64,000 bases of DNA, from assembly GCF_025698545.1 (NCBI RefSeq), contig NC_068567.1:4092001-4156000 (forward strand), in the 5' to 3' direction. Positions 55,016 through 64,000 of the stretch are shown piece after piece (position 1 is the first letter of the stretch; every line of letters starts with the position of its first letter). The DNA comes from Gossypium raimondii (Eukaryota > Streptophyta > Magnoliopsida > Malvales > Malvaceae). Under the pieces are notes generated by a model that was not told the origin of the DNA, ran no database searches, and saw only the letters and a program-made list of their open reading frames with translations. Both the position numbers and the translations under genes were made by a program.

Positions 55016-58000
55016 CTATTGATGTACTTTGTGTGTGATAATCTTGAACATTTGCAGGCCTTTGCTAAATGCATCATTAAATAGGATCCTTGTTTGCATT
55101 GATTGGAATCCAGGCATCCATGATAAAACTGCCACTGGACCCATCACTATGACTCCAAACATTATCTCATAGTATCGAGCCAAGGAAACCACAGAGTCCC
55201 ACAGTCTGGTATGCCGAAGAAGGGGTTGAAATACTTGAGCTATGGATATAAGTCCCCAACCAGTAGGAACAAGAGCCAACAGGCTGGTGAAAACATCAAC
55301 ATATTTGAAGGCTGTGAACTGTCTCAGAGCAATAACAAGAAGTATTCCAAGTATCATCAAAAGGAATTTAGCCAGCCAAACATATATATGCTTTTTTGCC
55401 CCGTAGTTGTCCCGAACATACGACATCGTTAGATAGATTCCGAATGCTGCGAATATGAAGATCCAAGACCACAAGTAAACGAAAACACTCCCACTTTGGC
55501 CTGAAATTCCCAGATGGTATACAATTCCATATTGGAAAAAGAAGAAACGTAGGTTCAAAATGATTTCCAGTAGCCTTCCCCATAGGCTGGTTGTGACTAA
55601 ATGGTGCTGCTCCTTGTACCACCAACTTTCCCAGCTTTCTGTAGCCTCTGCAAATATGCTGCCGCGTTGCCAAATCCAGTTCATGAAATTATCAAAGTCG
55701 TCTACGGTCTTTAGCCAATCGAAACCCGAAGGATTGAATAGGAAGGGAGCAAATATCCATGAGAGAACTAGCAGCCAACATGTGACTGACATGTCTATGT
55801 AAAAAAATGTGACCTTGGCTGATGGGGTGTATGTTGCATAAACCATGAGAATCAATCCGAACTCAATGGCCTTTATGAAATGGCTGCGTGCATACAATCT
55901 GTAATTCTCTGTGAAACTTGTGTGTTGTACGACGAAATTACGCCCGGTTTGTCGATACTTTGCACCTCCATGAAGGATGGTCCGACCAAAGAAATGTACA
56001 CGCGTTCCCATTGAGAATGTGTAGAAAACAATTGAAAGCTGGAGCTGCATAACCAAGAATTCCCAAATGGCTTCAAGGAAACCGTTCTCGACGTAGCTCT
56101 CGAGTATTGCTGGAAGTGTGGTAAAGAGACCAAACTGGATGATGAGGTCTTGATTGATAACAGAGCTCAGTGCCTTCTTGCTGTTGTTATTGTACCCTAG
56201 AATGGAATTCTCGACACCACTGAGAGCTAGATAAAGTTGACCCCACAGTGATCCATAGACAGAAAGGATGATCACTGTTGTATTGAAGAAATATCCAATT
56301 GTTGTGTGAAAGAATGATAACATCCTGAAAAAATCAAGTCTTTGACCCAACCTGTAAACATCTCTGCTGAGGAATTGTTCACCACTCCCACAAGCTATCT
56401 TCGCTTCAAAGGTTGATATTTGATTCAACCCGAGGTCTCGTCCTTTGCCAACTTGAATGTATTCATGGTGTGTGACACTGCCCCCTCGCAAAGTACAGTT
56501 GAAGCCGGCAAAAATGTCCTCACTGATATTAATCACTTTGGAGGCTTTACTAAGGCCGCCACGAGTCATGAACCAAAGCCTATCGAACACATCGGGATGG
56601 CCGTAATGCATTCGGATTTTCAGCGGATTTGCAAAGAGACGTTGAAATAAGGTAACAAAACTCGTTTCCTGTGCTGACATAAACCAAGCAACTGACGAAA
56701 CAGAGCCACTGAAAATATGTTCTCTAACTCCCAAGATAGTTGGTCTATGGATTCCATGATGGTGCTTGAATTCTTCCAACAGGTTACGGATTTTTAGTGC
56801 TTCCTCAAAATAGTTGTCTTGGTTCATATCAATAGTTTGAACTGCATCACCACGAGTGAAGACAATGCCATGGTTTTGATTCTCGGGTTTGCCTTCTCCA
56901 ATGGTCATTGGACCAGGCAACTTGATTCGATATATCTCCACCTCCCGTTGTAATTGCTGCTCATACTTAATGAGAACCGAGTAATATTCCTTCTCATCCC
57001 TCCCTGTTGAAACTTGATCAACATAGGCCATCCGAAGGGCTTCATTGTGTTTCAAAAGATCAATGATTTCCTCAGCACGAGGGTCCCCTATGGCCTTATG
57101 TTCCCAATACTTCTGACATGAAACAACATATGTATACTTCATCAAAGCAATACCTTCTTCCTCTTTTGTTATGGTAATATCCGTCTCCGTTGAAGAATCA
57201 AGAAAAGCTAGCAGCAGTAGAGCTCGATAATAGTACATCATGCCTCTGACCGTGCGTGCAAATGTCTGGCCTCTATAAGATGCCCAAAGCCTTAAATCTC
57301 TTAACTTGGTTGTCCATATTTCATCTGCTGTCACCATTCCCTCTCTACGCATTCTTTCGATGAAGTTCTTCCACTCATCATCATAAATGGTCTGCAAATA
57401 ATACAGGATGGAAATCCCATCTTCGTTCTTAGTTTCGAGTGTTTCTTTGCTGTACAACACATCTTCATCATTGAAAGGGGTAAGGACACTGAAAGCTATC
57501 ATCTTCTTCACTTGAGGAGCTCGGGGCATTTTCATAAAGAGTGAGTTACTAAAGAAAGCGAGTCGACGCCTTGCCTCGTTATTAACAGGAATGGTATGCA
57601 TCGAGTCCCTGGTGGTAAGAATTGTATGCAAGCGCTTAACCTGCAAATAGAAGTCCTTGTTACTAGGATCCAGCCACTTAACTGCGTTCTTGAATAGCCA
57701 CCTCGCCATGGCGAATCGACTCTTGGGAGCCAGTCCATATTCCCTCAACTGGTCCATTGTCTTTGCTTTGAAAAGGTAAGGAACAACAATTGCATAAAGT
57801 GACTGCATAGCATTAGCAATCTCATTCACACTCGTGTTTGGTTCAAGCAACAGCTCAACAAGTTTTATCAACTTGGAATGGATTTGAAGCAGTGCAATCA
57901 TTCTAAATGTCTTAGTCAACTTCTCGGTCTTGATAGAATGATCAATTTCCCGAAACAAGGCTTTGAGAATGGAATGCTCCTCGGTATTGCTTTTGATTAG

Positions 58001-60166
58001 TTTATGAAGCATCAAGTACTTGACACAATCATATGTTTCAATCACAGCACAACGCCTATACTCATTCTTGCATATTTTATACCAGAGCCGGTTATCCGGC
58101 ACATCATATAAGTCCGTAGCCAGATCAAGAGCACGTAGCAACTCATTCCCCAAAAGAAAACAAGGCCAACGAATGACCCTGATTTCCCATGAATTCAGAG
58201 GCAACTGTAGTAGCTCAACCTCTTGATCAGATATGATATCTTCTTCCCTAAATGTGGTAACTATTTCATTCCATATTAAAGCAAACTTGTTAGCCTTAAC
58301 CTGGTTTGATTCGAGCTCGACCATTTTTAAAGGCCGCTGCAGCCCACATCTCACCTTCACCTGATGAATGGCTTCACACAGTTTTTCCCTTAAAGAACCT
58401 CCAGTGATCATTATTTCCTCTTGTGGCAGCAAATTGAATTGAATGGCAGTAGCAAAGAACCGAAACCTCCATCTCAGCTGCTCGATGTTTCGAATTTCAC
58501 CCAACAGTTGCAGCAACCCCATGGCAGCCCCCACAAAGGGAGAATAGAATGAGTACCAAACCTGAGTATCAGCCAAGTAAATCAACACCACAGGCAACCA
58601 CAACAACCCAATAGTGAACTTGTTGCTGACACTAAATAGGGCTTGCCAGTCCCACTCATAGTCTGCAATTGTTGAATCCAACAATTGTTTTGTTGTGCTA
58701 ATCATGGGCTTGATCTGGAAGAAGTAACTGACGGTAAATTTTGTACCTAACACCAAAACCCAGAATAGGACATACTTGATTCTATCAACCAGACCTTCCC
58801 TCAATCCTTGACCGATGTAACAGTCACCATAGAACCACCATGATAGCAGGTCAAATACTTTCGAATTCAGGCAAATACAAGGAAGGAAAAACAACACCAA
58901 TTCCGCCAGTTCAGGTAACCCATAAAGAAATGCAAGCCCTAGAAAAAAAGTTACCCTTTGGTTAGCCTCATTAGACCAATGCTTGTCGTGGTACCTTTGC
59001 ACCCAAATCCTTGTGTAACAAATCACAAAAGTGCCAGTCCATGCTGCAGCAACCAAAATCCTTAGCACCATCCTATGGACCAGTCCCCACGTATGTCTCG
59101 AAACACGACTAAACTCCATAGCTGGTTCAAGTAAAGCATGGAAAAGCCTCATTCCACTCCAAGTGATGAACAATGATAAAACTCGAACAGTAACATCCTT
59201 GTTATCCAAAGCCAGCCATGGAAACTTCTTCTCCTCCCAGGCCAAGATTACCATTATGTGAAGGAAGAGAAACAACATCACCCATAGCCTGTCGAAGCTT
59301 CTGTAGACGTTCCAAAACGTCCTTCGTTCAACAAACCCGGTTTTCCTTTCACTTGTAAACTTACTGTACAAATCAAGTGGCCAGTTGAGAGTATGAAAAC
59401 AACTCTTGCTCCAAAAGTACTCGTTGAAATCATCATAGTTCCTCCACGTATCATGGGGAGCGGCTCCATTTTTGCTTTTCGCTACCTCGGCCTTGATCGT
59501 ATCATATATTGGCTTTACAACGCGATTTAGAAACGCATTTTCCACTGATAGCGATGGTATCCATGGCCGTCCCGTGTCTTCATCAATGTAATCTTTTAGG
59601 ATTTTGTTCAATTCCATGGCCATGTGATGAAAAATGTAGCAGATGCATTCAGGCATGAACCTCAAATTCGCGGATTCTCCCCATATCAATAAATACAGTC
59701 CAACGTAAAGCAACTCTCTACGAGTATCAGAATCAAAACTGTCAACGTTGGATGCCTTCCCCAGGTAAGAACACCAGTTACTGTAGTTTTCGAGTAGCTT
59801 ACAGCGGAATTCGCGGACGACTATGACTTGGAAGGTTCCATTGTTGTCGGCCGGTGGCAGAGAGAGGCGCATATGGGCATTAGCCAAGTGGAGAACTAGG
59901 TGTTCCCTTTGGTTCTTTACGTTATCGTGTTGGAAACCAAAGAATAGTCCCAACCAATCGAGGAGGTCCATGGAAGGAACCCACGGGGAGAATGGTGGCT
60001 TTCGTAGGTCACCTACGGCGCGCAAGGATGATAGGACGACGTGTACTTGAGGGTACCGGAGGCCGGGATGATCTATGCGGAGATTATGCATGGGGATTAT
60101 ATTGTACGGTTCATCTTCTGGCGGTGGTAAGAACCGTGTGCGAGGCTGGTGACGTAGCAGAGACAT
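55016..60166 (-). CDS. CALS11-like: Callose synthase (1,3-beta-glucan synthase), gene B
   Basis: A single open frame of 1716 residues on the minus strand, paralogous to gene A along its length and likewise intronless. It should make 1,3-beta-glucan from UDP-glucose at the plasma membrane. The N-terminus (MSLLRHQPRTRFLPPPEDEP) differs from gene A but from MDLLDWLGLFFGFQ onward the two align almost gap-free. The two membrane clusters, the LRDLRLWASYRGQTF region and the RQTG motif are all intact. The Ser-rich loop near residue 990 is also missing. The last codons read VHQ-stop: a base change turns the Lys codon of gene A's KDV tail into TAG, removing three residues. A tract of about 650 bp is identical to gene A. 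The end of the LEA D-34 gene lies 452 bp upstream on the same strand. Confidence 0.95.
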   Translation of the reverse strand: MSLLRHQPRTRFLPPPEDEPYNIIPMHNLRIDHPGLRYPQVHVVLSSLRAVGDLRKPPFSPWVPSMDLLDWLGLFFGFQHDNVKNQREHLVLHLANAHMRLSLPPADNNGTFQVIVVREFRCKLLENYSNWCSYLGKASNVDSFDSDTRRELLYVGLYLLIWGESANLRFMPECICYIFHHMAMELNKILKDYIDEDTGRPWIPSLSVENAFLNRVVKPIYDTIKAEVAKSKNGAAPHDTWRNYDDFNEYFWSKSCFHTLNWPLDLYSKFTSERKTGFVERRTFWNVYRSFDRLWVMLFLFLHIMVILAWEEKKFPWLALDNKDVTVRVLSLFITWSGMRLFHALLEPAMEFSRVSRHTWGLVHRMVLRILVAAAWTGTFVICYTRIWVQRYHDKHWSNEANQRVTFFLGLAFLYGLPELAELVLFFLPCICLNSKVFDLLSWWFYGDCYIGQGLREGLVDRIKYVLFWVLVLGTKFTVSYFFQIKPMISTTKQLLDSTIADYEWDWQALFSVSNKFTIGLLWLPVVLIYLADTQVWYSFYSPFVGAAMGLLQLLGEIRNIEQLRWRFRFFATAIQFNLLPQEEIMITGGSLREKLCEAIHQVKVRCGLQRPLKMVELESNQVKANKFALIWNEIVTTFREEDIISDQEVELLQLPLNSWEIRVIRWPCFLLGNELLRALDLATDLYDVPDNRLWYKICKNEYRRCAVIETYDCVKYLMLHKLIKSNTEEHSILKALFREIDHSIKTEKLTKTFRMIALLQIHSKLIKLVELLLEPNTSVNEIANAMQSLYAIVVPYLFKAKTMDQLREYGLAPKSRFAMARWLFKNAVKWLDPSNKDFYLQVKRLHTILTTRDSMHTIPVNNEARRRLAFFSNSLFMKMPRAPQVKKMIAFSVLTPFNDEDVLYSKETLETKNEDGISILYYLQTIYDDEWKNFIERMRREGMVTADEIWTTKLRDLRLWASYRGQTFARTVRGMMYYYRALLLLAFLDSSTETDITITKEEEGIALMKYTYVVSCQKYWEHKAIGDPRAEEIIDLLKHNEALRMAYVDQVSTGRDEKEYYSVLIKYEQQLQREVEIYRIKLPGPMTIGEGKPENQNHGIVFTRGDAVQTIDMNQDNYFEEALKIRNLLEEFKHHHGIHRPTILGVREHIFSGSVSSVAWFMSAQETSFVTLFQRLFANPLKIRMHYGHPDVFDRLWFMTRGGLSKASKVINISEDIFAGFNCTLRGGSVTHHEYIQVGKGRDLGLNQISTFEAKIACGSGEQFLSRDVYRLGQRLDFFRMLSFFHTTIGYFFNTTVIILSVYGSLWGQLYLALSGVENSILGYNNNSKKALSSVINQDLIIQFGLFTTLPAILESYVENGFLEAIWEFLVMQLQLSIVFYTFSMGTRVHFFGRTILHGGAKYRQTGRNFVVQHTSFTENYRLYARSHFIKAIEFGLILMVYATYTPSAKVTFFYIDMSVTCWLLVLSWIFAPFLFNPSGFDWLKTVDDFDNFMNWIWQRGSIFAEATESWESWWYKEQHHLVTTSLWGRLLEIILNLRFFFFQYGIVYHLGISGQSGSVFVYLWSWIFIFAAFGIYLTMSYVRDNYGAKKHIYVWLAKFLLMILGILLVIALRQFTAFKYVDVFTSLLALVPTGWGLISIAQVFQPLLRHTRLWDSVVSLARYYEIMFGVIVMGPVAVLSWMPGFQSMQTRILFNDAFSKGLQMFKIITHKVHQ

Positions 60167-60339
60167 GGCTTAGGCAACAAAACTGGAGTCTCCGGTTGTC
60201 TTAGAAGGCGTTGAAACTGGAATTTTCAGCGTAATTTCTTTTTTCGTATTGTGTTTGAGTGACATACTAATTATTATCAATAAAAAAGAGAGAAAATTCT
60301 CTAAAACAAAGAAAAGGTTCTATACGAAAATGAATGTGG

Positions 60340-60450
60340 AAAGTTGACTTTGTTGACGATGTCTGGGAGGATGATAACGACAAGTAAATATCATCTATGT
60401 TCTTCAATTAGTACTTAGCTGTAATGGCAACCACACACTCCATTGACTTA
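60340..60450. promoter_or_regulatory. Cluster of W-box cores upstream of callose synthase gene B
   Basis: TTGAC cores occur at 60344-60348 (TTGACT), 60353-60357 (TTGACG) and 60443-60447 (TTGACT), all in the short interval between gene B and LEA D-34. W-boxes (TTGACC/T) bind WRKY factors and are frequent in wound- or pathogen-induced genes. Three cores in 450 bp are suggestive but could be chance. Confidence 0.35.
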
Positions 60451-60618
60451 AAACAAAACAGAAACCCCATCTTTTGCTTATTTTACAAAGCAGGACACCA
60501 TTTTTATATATAGCTGCTACACACTGCATACTCTCTTAAACACACAAGATTTCACTTCCCCAGCATTATATATAACTTAAAAAAACTACATATAGATGAT
60601 GAAGCTATGTATATATTA

Positions 60619-61591
60619 TTATGCGTTGACGTTCTCATTAAGCCTAGCAGCTGCCGCCATAGATGCTGCCACTCCTCCTGGATGTGTGGCTACATTTGGA
60701 TTGTTTCTCAGCTCTGCACTCACCACTCCTTCAGCATCTTGCCTTGTCACTGCTTTATCCGCCGGTAACTTCGCCGTTGCACCCTACAAAGTATAAATAT
60801 AATTCTCAAGTCTTTAACTCTCAATGTTCTGTAATGTATATTGAGATACACCCTAGGTCTTAAGTGATTGTTTTGTACCGTTAAAACTTGATTCAGCTTG
60901 ATCTTTTCCTCATCGCGATCCAGGGTCGCGTTATGAGCCGCGGCGGATTGAGCAGTAGCGGCGAGTCCGCCGGGGATTATGACATTCGAACCAGTCGCTC
61001 GAACTTCCGCGGCTTGAACGGCAGCGGCATCGCTTTGATCGACGGGCTTATCGCCCGCTGTTTTAGCGGTTGCTTCGAGGGCTTCACCTATGGTTATTGC
61101 GTTTTGCTGCACAGCGCCCACTTGGCTTGTCATAACCGGTGTTGCTTGAACATATTGTCCCACAACCTAACAATGAAACGAACGAAAGCATAAATTTTAA
61201 CGTGTTCATTGGAGAGGTAAAAATTAAAAGAAATAAATGATCAAAACACCTGGCCGGCGACTGCCTCAGTGATTATACGCCGACCAGCAACATCAGTTTC
61301 AGCGACGCTAACGCCTTGTTCACCAGCAATGTCAGTTATATCATTATGACCCACAACGCCAACTTGTTCGTTCCTCGTGGCGGCAGCTTGCATCACAGCA
61401 GCGGTTCCACCTTTCTGGGTCTGACCCAACACTTGGGTCTCAGCTGTTTGCATCATGGCTGCATCTTGGGGTGCGATAGGCTTGTTGGCTAACTCACCGC
61501 TCACGTTGAAAACATCTCCATATTTGATAGGCTCTTGGTTCTCACCTTGACCTGCTGCTTGTTGAGGCCTCCTAGGTTGTCCCTGGCTCAT
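60619..61591 (-). CDS. Late embryogenesis abundant protein D-34 (seed maturation protein)
   Basis: Three minus-strand exons (61591-61250, 61166-60879, 60783-60619) join at codon boundaries to 264 residues, the length I recall for cotton LEA D-34. The sequence starts MSQGQPRRPQQAAGQGENQE and contains three seed-maturation (SMP) units: YGDVFNVSGELANKPIAPQD, TIGEALEATAKTAGDKPVDQ and LTGATAKLPADKAVTRQDAE. It is very rich in Ala, Gln, Thr and Gly and lacks Cys and Trp, typical of hydrophilic LEA proteins that accumulate in desiccating embryos. Introns are short (83 and 95 bp) and GT-AG. The promoter has ACGT elements fitting abscisic-acid control. It lies directly upstream of callose synthase gene B in the same orientation; no functional link is implied. 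Confidence 0.96.
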
Positions 61592-61681
61592 CTTGGGTCA
61601 ATAAAAATATAATGCGGTACCGTACAGATACTTTGTTGAGCTCGTTGGTGTTTGTATATGGGGCACAGCTTATGTACACAG

Positions 61682-61752
61682 AGTATATAGAGGGGATTGA
61701 CCGGTGGATCGGAATGTTGGAGCCTTAACACGTAACCCAACATTGACACGTG
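61682..61752 (-). promoter_or_regulatory. LEA D-34 core promoter with G-box/ABRE
   Basis: On the minus strand a TATA box (CTATATAC, 61682-61689) lies about 92 bp upstream of the ATG. A palindromic G-box CACGTG is at 61747-61752 (within TCACGTGTC), and a further ACGT core at 61730-61733. Paired ACGT elements close to TATA are the usual abscisic acid response arrangement of seed LEA genes. Confidence 0.7.
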
Positions 61753-61849
61753 AGCGTACACCTGGCTGTTTTGTGAAGAAGGAAGGTGTCCGAAAGGTGA
61801 GGGACACTTGGCATAAAAGTTATACATATGGCAATTTCATAGCTTAGCA

Positions 61850-62785
61850 GCCGAGTGTAAGCTTACCTCAAGGACTAATTAATTAAAAATTTCACCTAAA
61901 GACTAAATTTAATTTTTTTTATTGGGACTAAATTTATTTTAATTATTTTTTTATTATAAAACAAAGTAAAAAACTATTTGACTCATAATATTTTTTTCTG
62001 ATTCAATCTTAACTTACTAATAATTGTTGTATATAATATATAACATATAAATAATTTATATTATATATTATAAAGTATTTTCAAATAAAATATATAGTAT
62101 TAAAGTTTTATATTATTTATAATATATATAACTATTCATAAATTTTTCTAAGGAAAATGTTGGGTCTTTTCAAGGAAGCACGTAGGTACCTCTTAGTATT
62201 CTATATATAAACACTAAAATGAGAATTAATATAGAACTGAGTTCTAAGACAATGATACTTTTATAATTATATTATTTTTTCTTGTGTGTTTCTAAATTTC
62301 ATTCTAGTTTAAAATAATTGGTACTGCAATACGAATTGTTCCGTTCGAGTAAATATATTGTATCTTGAAAATAGTATTTGTTGATTGTTCTGCACATGGA
62401 GAGGAAACAATTATTCTTAAAATAGTTTTATGGAAATGCTTACCTTTACAAAATATTGATTGTTGGATCCAATCAAAATATTTTTATACAACAGTTTCCG
62501 TTTTCGTCTCGTGGAAAGTTATTTTCACTCTGCTTAGCCTTATCTCCTTCTAGGGGTATTTTAGTGATCCGAACCGATTAGATCAAGAAGCGGTTGAGGT
62601 ATTGTCCAAAACAAGAGGTTAAGCAGGTTGATCCATGAATTGGTACTTGTCGAACTAAAAAACTCGATTAGAGCGATTTTTCTATTCTTATTTTATGAAT
62701 TTTTAATAATTTTTAATCAAACTAGTCGGATCAATAACATTACTAATTCAACTATCGATCTGGTTCTGAAAATCTTGATTGGCAC
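61850..62785. other. AT-rich intergenic DNA, nothing recognised
   Basis: Upstream of the LEA gene the sequence becomes very AT-rich. I see no gene, RNA or defined mobile element until the hAT-type remnant at 62786. Confidence 0.45.
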
Positions 62786-63017
62786 TAGATGTGTTCATAA
62801 TCTAAGTAGCTCATTTGACCAACTTTGGGCCGAGCTTAGGCTTAGATTTTCAAAACAATCCAACCCACTTTTCTATTTATATATTTTTATAATTAAATTT
62901 AAATAAAACTATTTCTATTATTGTTGTAATAGTGAAATGGGTCATTTGGACTGACCGAATTTGGAATTTTTTTTTTTTTGAGCTTGGCCTAAACCTGTTC
63001 GTCCATGAACACCTCTA
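62786..63017. mobile_element. Degenerate hAT-type MITE
   Basis: It starts TAGATGTGTTCATAATC and ends GTCCATGAACACCTCTA, matching the ends of the FRIGIDA-intron MITE, and retains 'ttgggccgagc' and 'gagcttggcc' pieces of its interior. Flanks ATTGGCAC and GTTGATAC agree at five of eight positions, compatible with an old 8-bp duplication. Confidence 0.6.
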
Positions 63018-63111
63018 GTTGATACTATTACTATTGCAATAACCAAAATGATGTGGATTTGAAAGTTCATTTAACATACTGTTAAATAGAACAAGTAAAT
63101 ATTAAACTTAC

Positions 63112-63241
63112 ATAAGCTCAAAGTCCCTCCCCAACTCATAAATAAGAGGATAATGCGCTTCAACGCACTCGAACCTACATCTTTTTACATTGACAACAAT
63201 GCCTGTGTCAATCGAGCATTATTACTAAACTAAAACAATGG
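63112..63241 (-). mobile_element. tRNA-derived SINE copy
   Basis: On the minus strand: TTGTTTTAGTTTAGTAATAA, then a tRNA-like head with B-box GGTTCGAGTGC, then GTTGAAGCGCATTATCCTC and a TTGGGGAGGGAC tail. It is the same arrangement as 19230-19350. Confidence 0.6.
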
Positions 63242-63577
63242 AAACTTTCAAGTTTCTCAATCAATTTTATGGACTTGCAATTCTAACTTCACCTAGTTAA
63301 TCAATTATCCCTCGTTCAACTGTTCAATATATGTAATTACTAACCCATAATTCAAAGATGTTAACTAGACCCTTGTAATATCTAGCTAAGTTAATTCTCC
63401 TTCCCCACTAGCTTTATTCTTATGCTAGGCAGGTTAAGTAATTAAAGACAAACCTATTGGATTGATTATGACATAAAGTATATTCCAATCCTAGCTGCAA
63501 ATTAACTCATATGTTAGCGCTATTAAAGTTAATCCTAATCTATCCAGTCTAAATTTCAACCCTTTTTCTTATGTTTA
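63242..63577. other. Intergenic DNA, nothing recognised
   Basis: About 340 bp of AT-rich sequence between the SINE copy and the LINE-like frame, with no supportable feature. Confidence 0.4.
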
Positions 63578-64000
63578 ATGGATTCTCTCAAGTCCTCTGT
63601 TGATGGAGGTAGCGACAAAATGGGGAAGCTGCCCATGACGGGTGGAACTAGTCGGGTTGCTAACAAGAATAGGATGGGGGAGTGTTAATATCTACAGTAA
63701 GCTAAGTAGAACTATATTATGTGTTGAAATGAATTCTGTGTTATTACCTCTTTAGTTTAATAAAAATGGTATTTATAGAACATATGAGCTAGCTGCTGCT
63801 AGTAACTGCTGCTAACAGTAAGTAGTTTTGAATAACAAACTAACAACCTTCAATAACAAATTCATTATCTCTATACTCTTAACAGGGAGGGTGATGTAGA
63901 GTTTGATACTTGATCGATGGATTGTACGCAGGGTGTTTCTCAGTCATATTTCAAGGATACGCTTTTAAACGGTAGTCAGGGCTTTGGGGATAAATCCCCT
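63578..64000 (+). pseudogene. LINE ORF1-like (DUF4283-type) 5' end, interrupted; runs off the window
   Basis: From ATG 63578 the frame reads MDSLKSSVDGGSDKMGKLPM, then TGGTSRVANKNRMGE up to a solo LTR. Skipping the LTR and one target duplicate it continues GDVEFDT, a stop, then SMDCTQGVSQSYFKDTLLNG. The SYFKDTLLNG string resembles the SWKDKLLG motif near the start of plant L1-type LINE ORF1 proteins. Identification is tentative because only the weakly conserved N-terminal region is in the window. Confidence 0.45.
63683..63884 (+). mobile_element. 202-bp solo LTR (copia-like) with 5-bp target duplication
   Basis: The segment starts TGTTAATATCTACAG and ends CTCTTAACA, and is flanked by exact GGGAG duplicates (63678-63682 and 63885-63889). 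It has a TATA-like GTATTTATAGAAC near 63771. Its removal restores an open reading frame across the site, confirming a clean insertion. Confidence 0.88.

Overview
This is nuclear DNA from a flowering plant, almost certainly cotton (Gossypium). Genes have plant-type GT-AG introns in an AT-rich, transposon-filled background. The strongest species clue is the gene at 60619-61591, whose deduced 264-residue product I recognise from memory as the cotton seed protein LEA D-34. All identifications are by reading; no database was searched.

Layout. 1-182 holds the 5' end of a small secreted-protein gene on the minus strand. 1861-7047 is a non-autonomous Ty1/copia element carrying a 2.8-kb gypsy-type solo LTR inside its gag frame. 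7650-10212 is a minus-strand Del/Tekay-like LTR. 10261-13186 is a large inverted repeat made from a dead callose synthase gene: two arms of about 1.1 kb separated by about 0.72 kb. A weaker callose synthase fragment lies at 15139-15560. The intact intronless callose synthase gene A is at 20188-25335 (+). Then come a PHD-finger/GNAT regulator of the IDM1/ROS4 type (28729-35574, eight exons), a FRIGIDA-like gene (36955-40363, three exons) and an organellar-type uL18 gene (42045-43070). 44080-44898 is a PPR pseudogene cut off by a 5.6-kb head-to-head inverted duplication of a PIF/Harbinger transposon (44899-50505). A Nudix (NUDT3-like) pseudogene is at 52038-53450 and a callose synthase 3' fragment at 54063-54374. 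Callose synthase gene B (55016-60166) and LEA D-34 are both on the minus strand. The right edge has hAT-type and SINE-type repeats and a LINE-like ORF split by a 202-bp solo LTR.

How the parts relate. Callose synthase sequence occurs at least six times: two intact genes 30 kb apart in opposite orientation, a hairpin pseudogene, and three fragments. The AT-rich DNA upstream of the hairpin pseudogene is a diverged copy of the DNA upstream of gene A, so the hairpin began as a segmental duplicate. Its arms resemble gene A and its loop resembles gene B. If transcribed through, it would fold into a roughly 1.1-kb duplex matching the 5' coding part of gene A and, from about codon 60 on, of gene B. 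That makes it a candidate natural siRNA locus acting in trans on callose synthase genes, and I consider it the most interesting object here. The Harbinger palindrome is a second, independent long-hairpin candidate. The remaining genes are ordinary single-copy plant genes with no evident functional link to the callose synthases.
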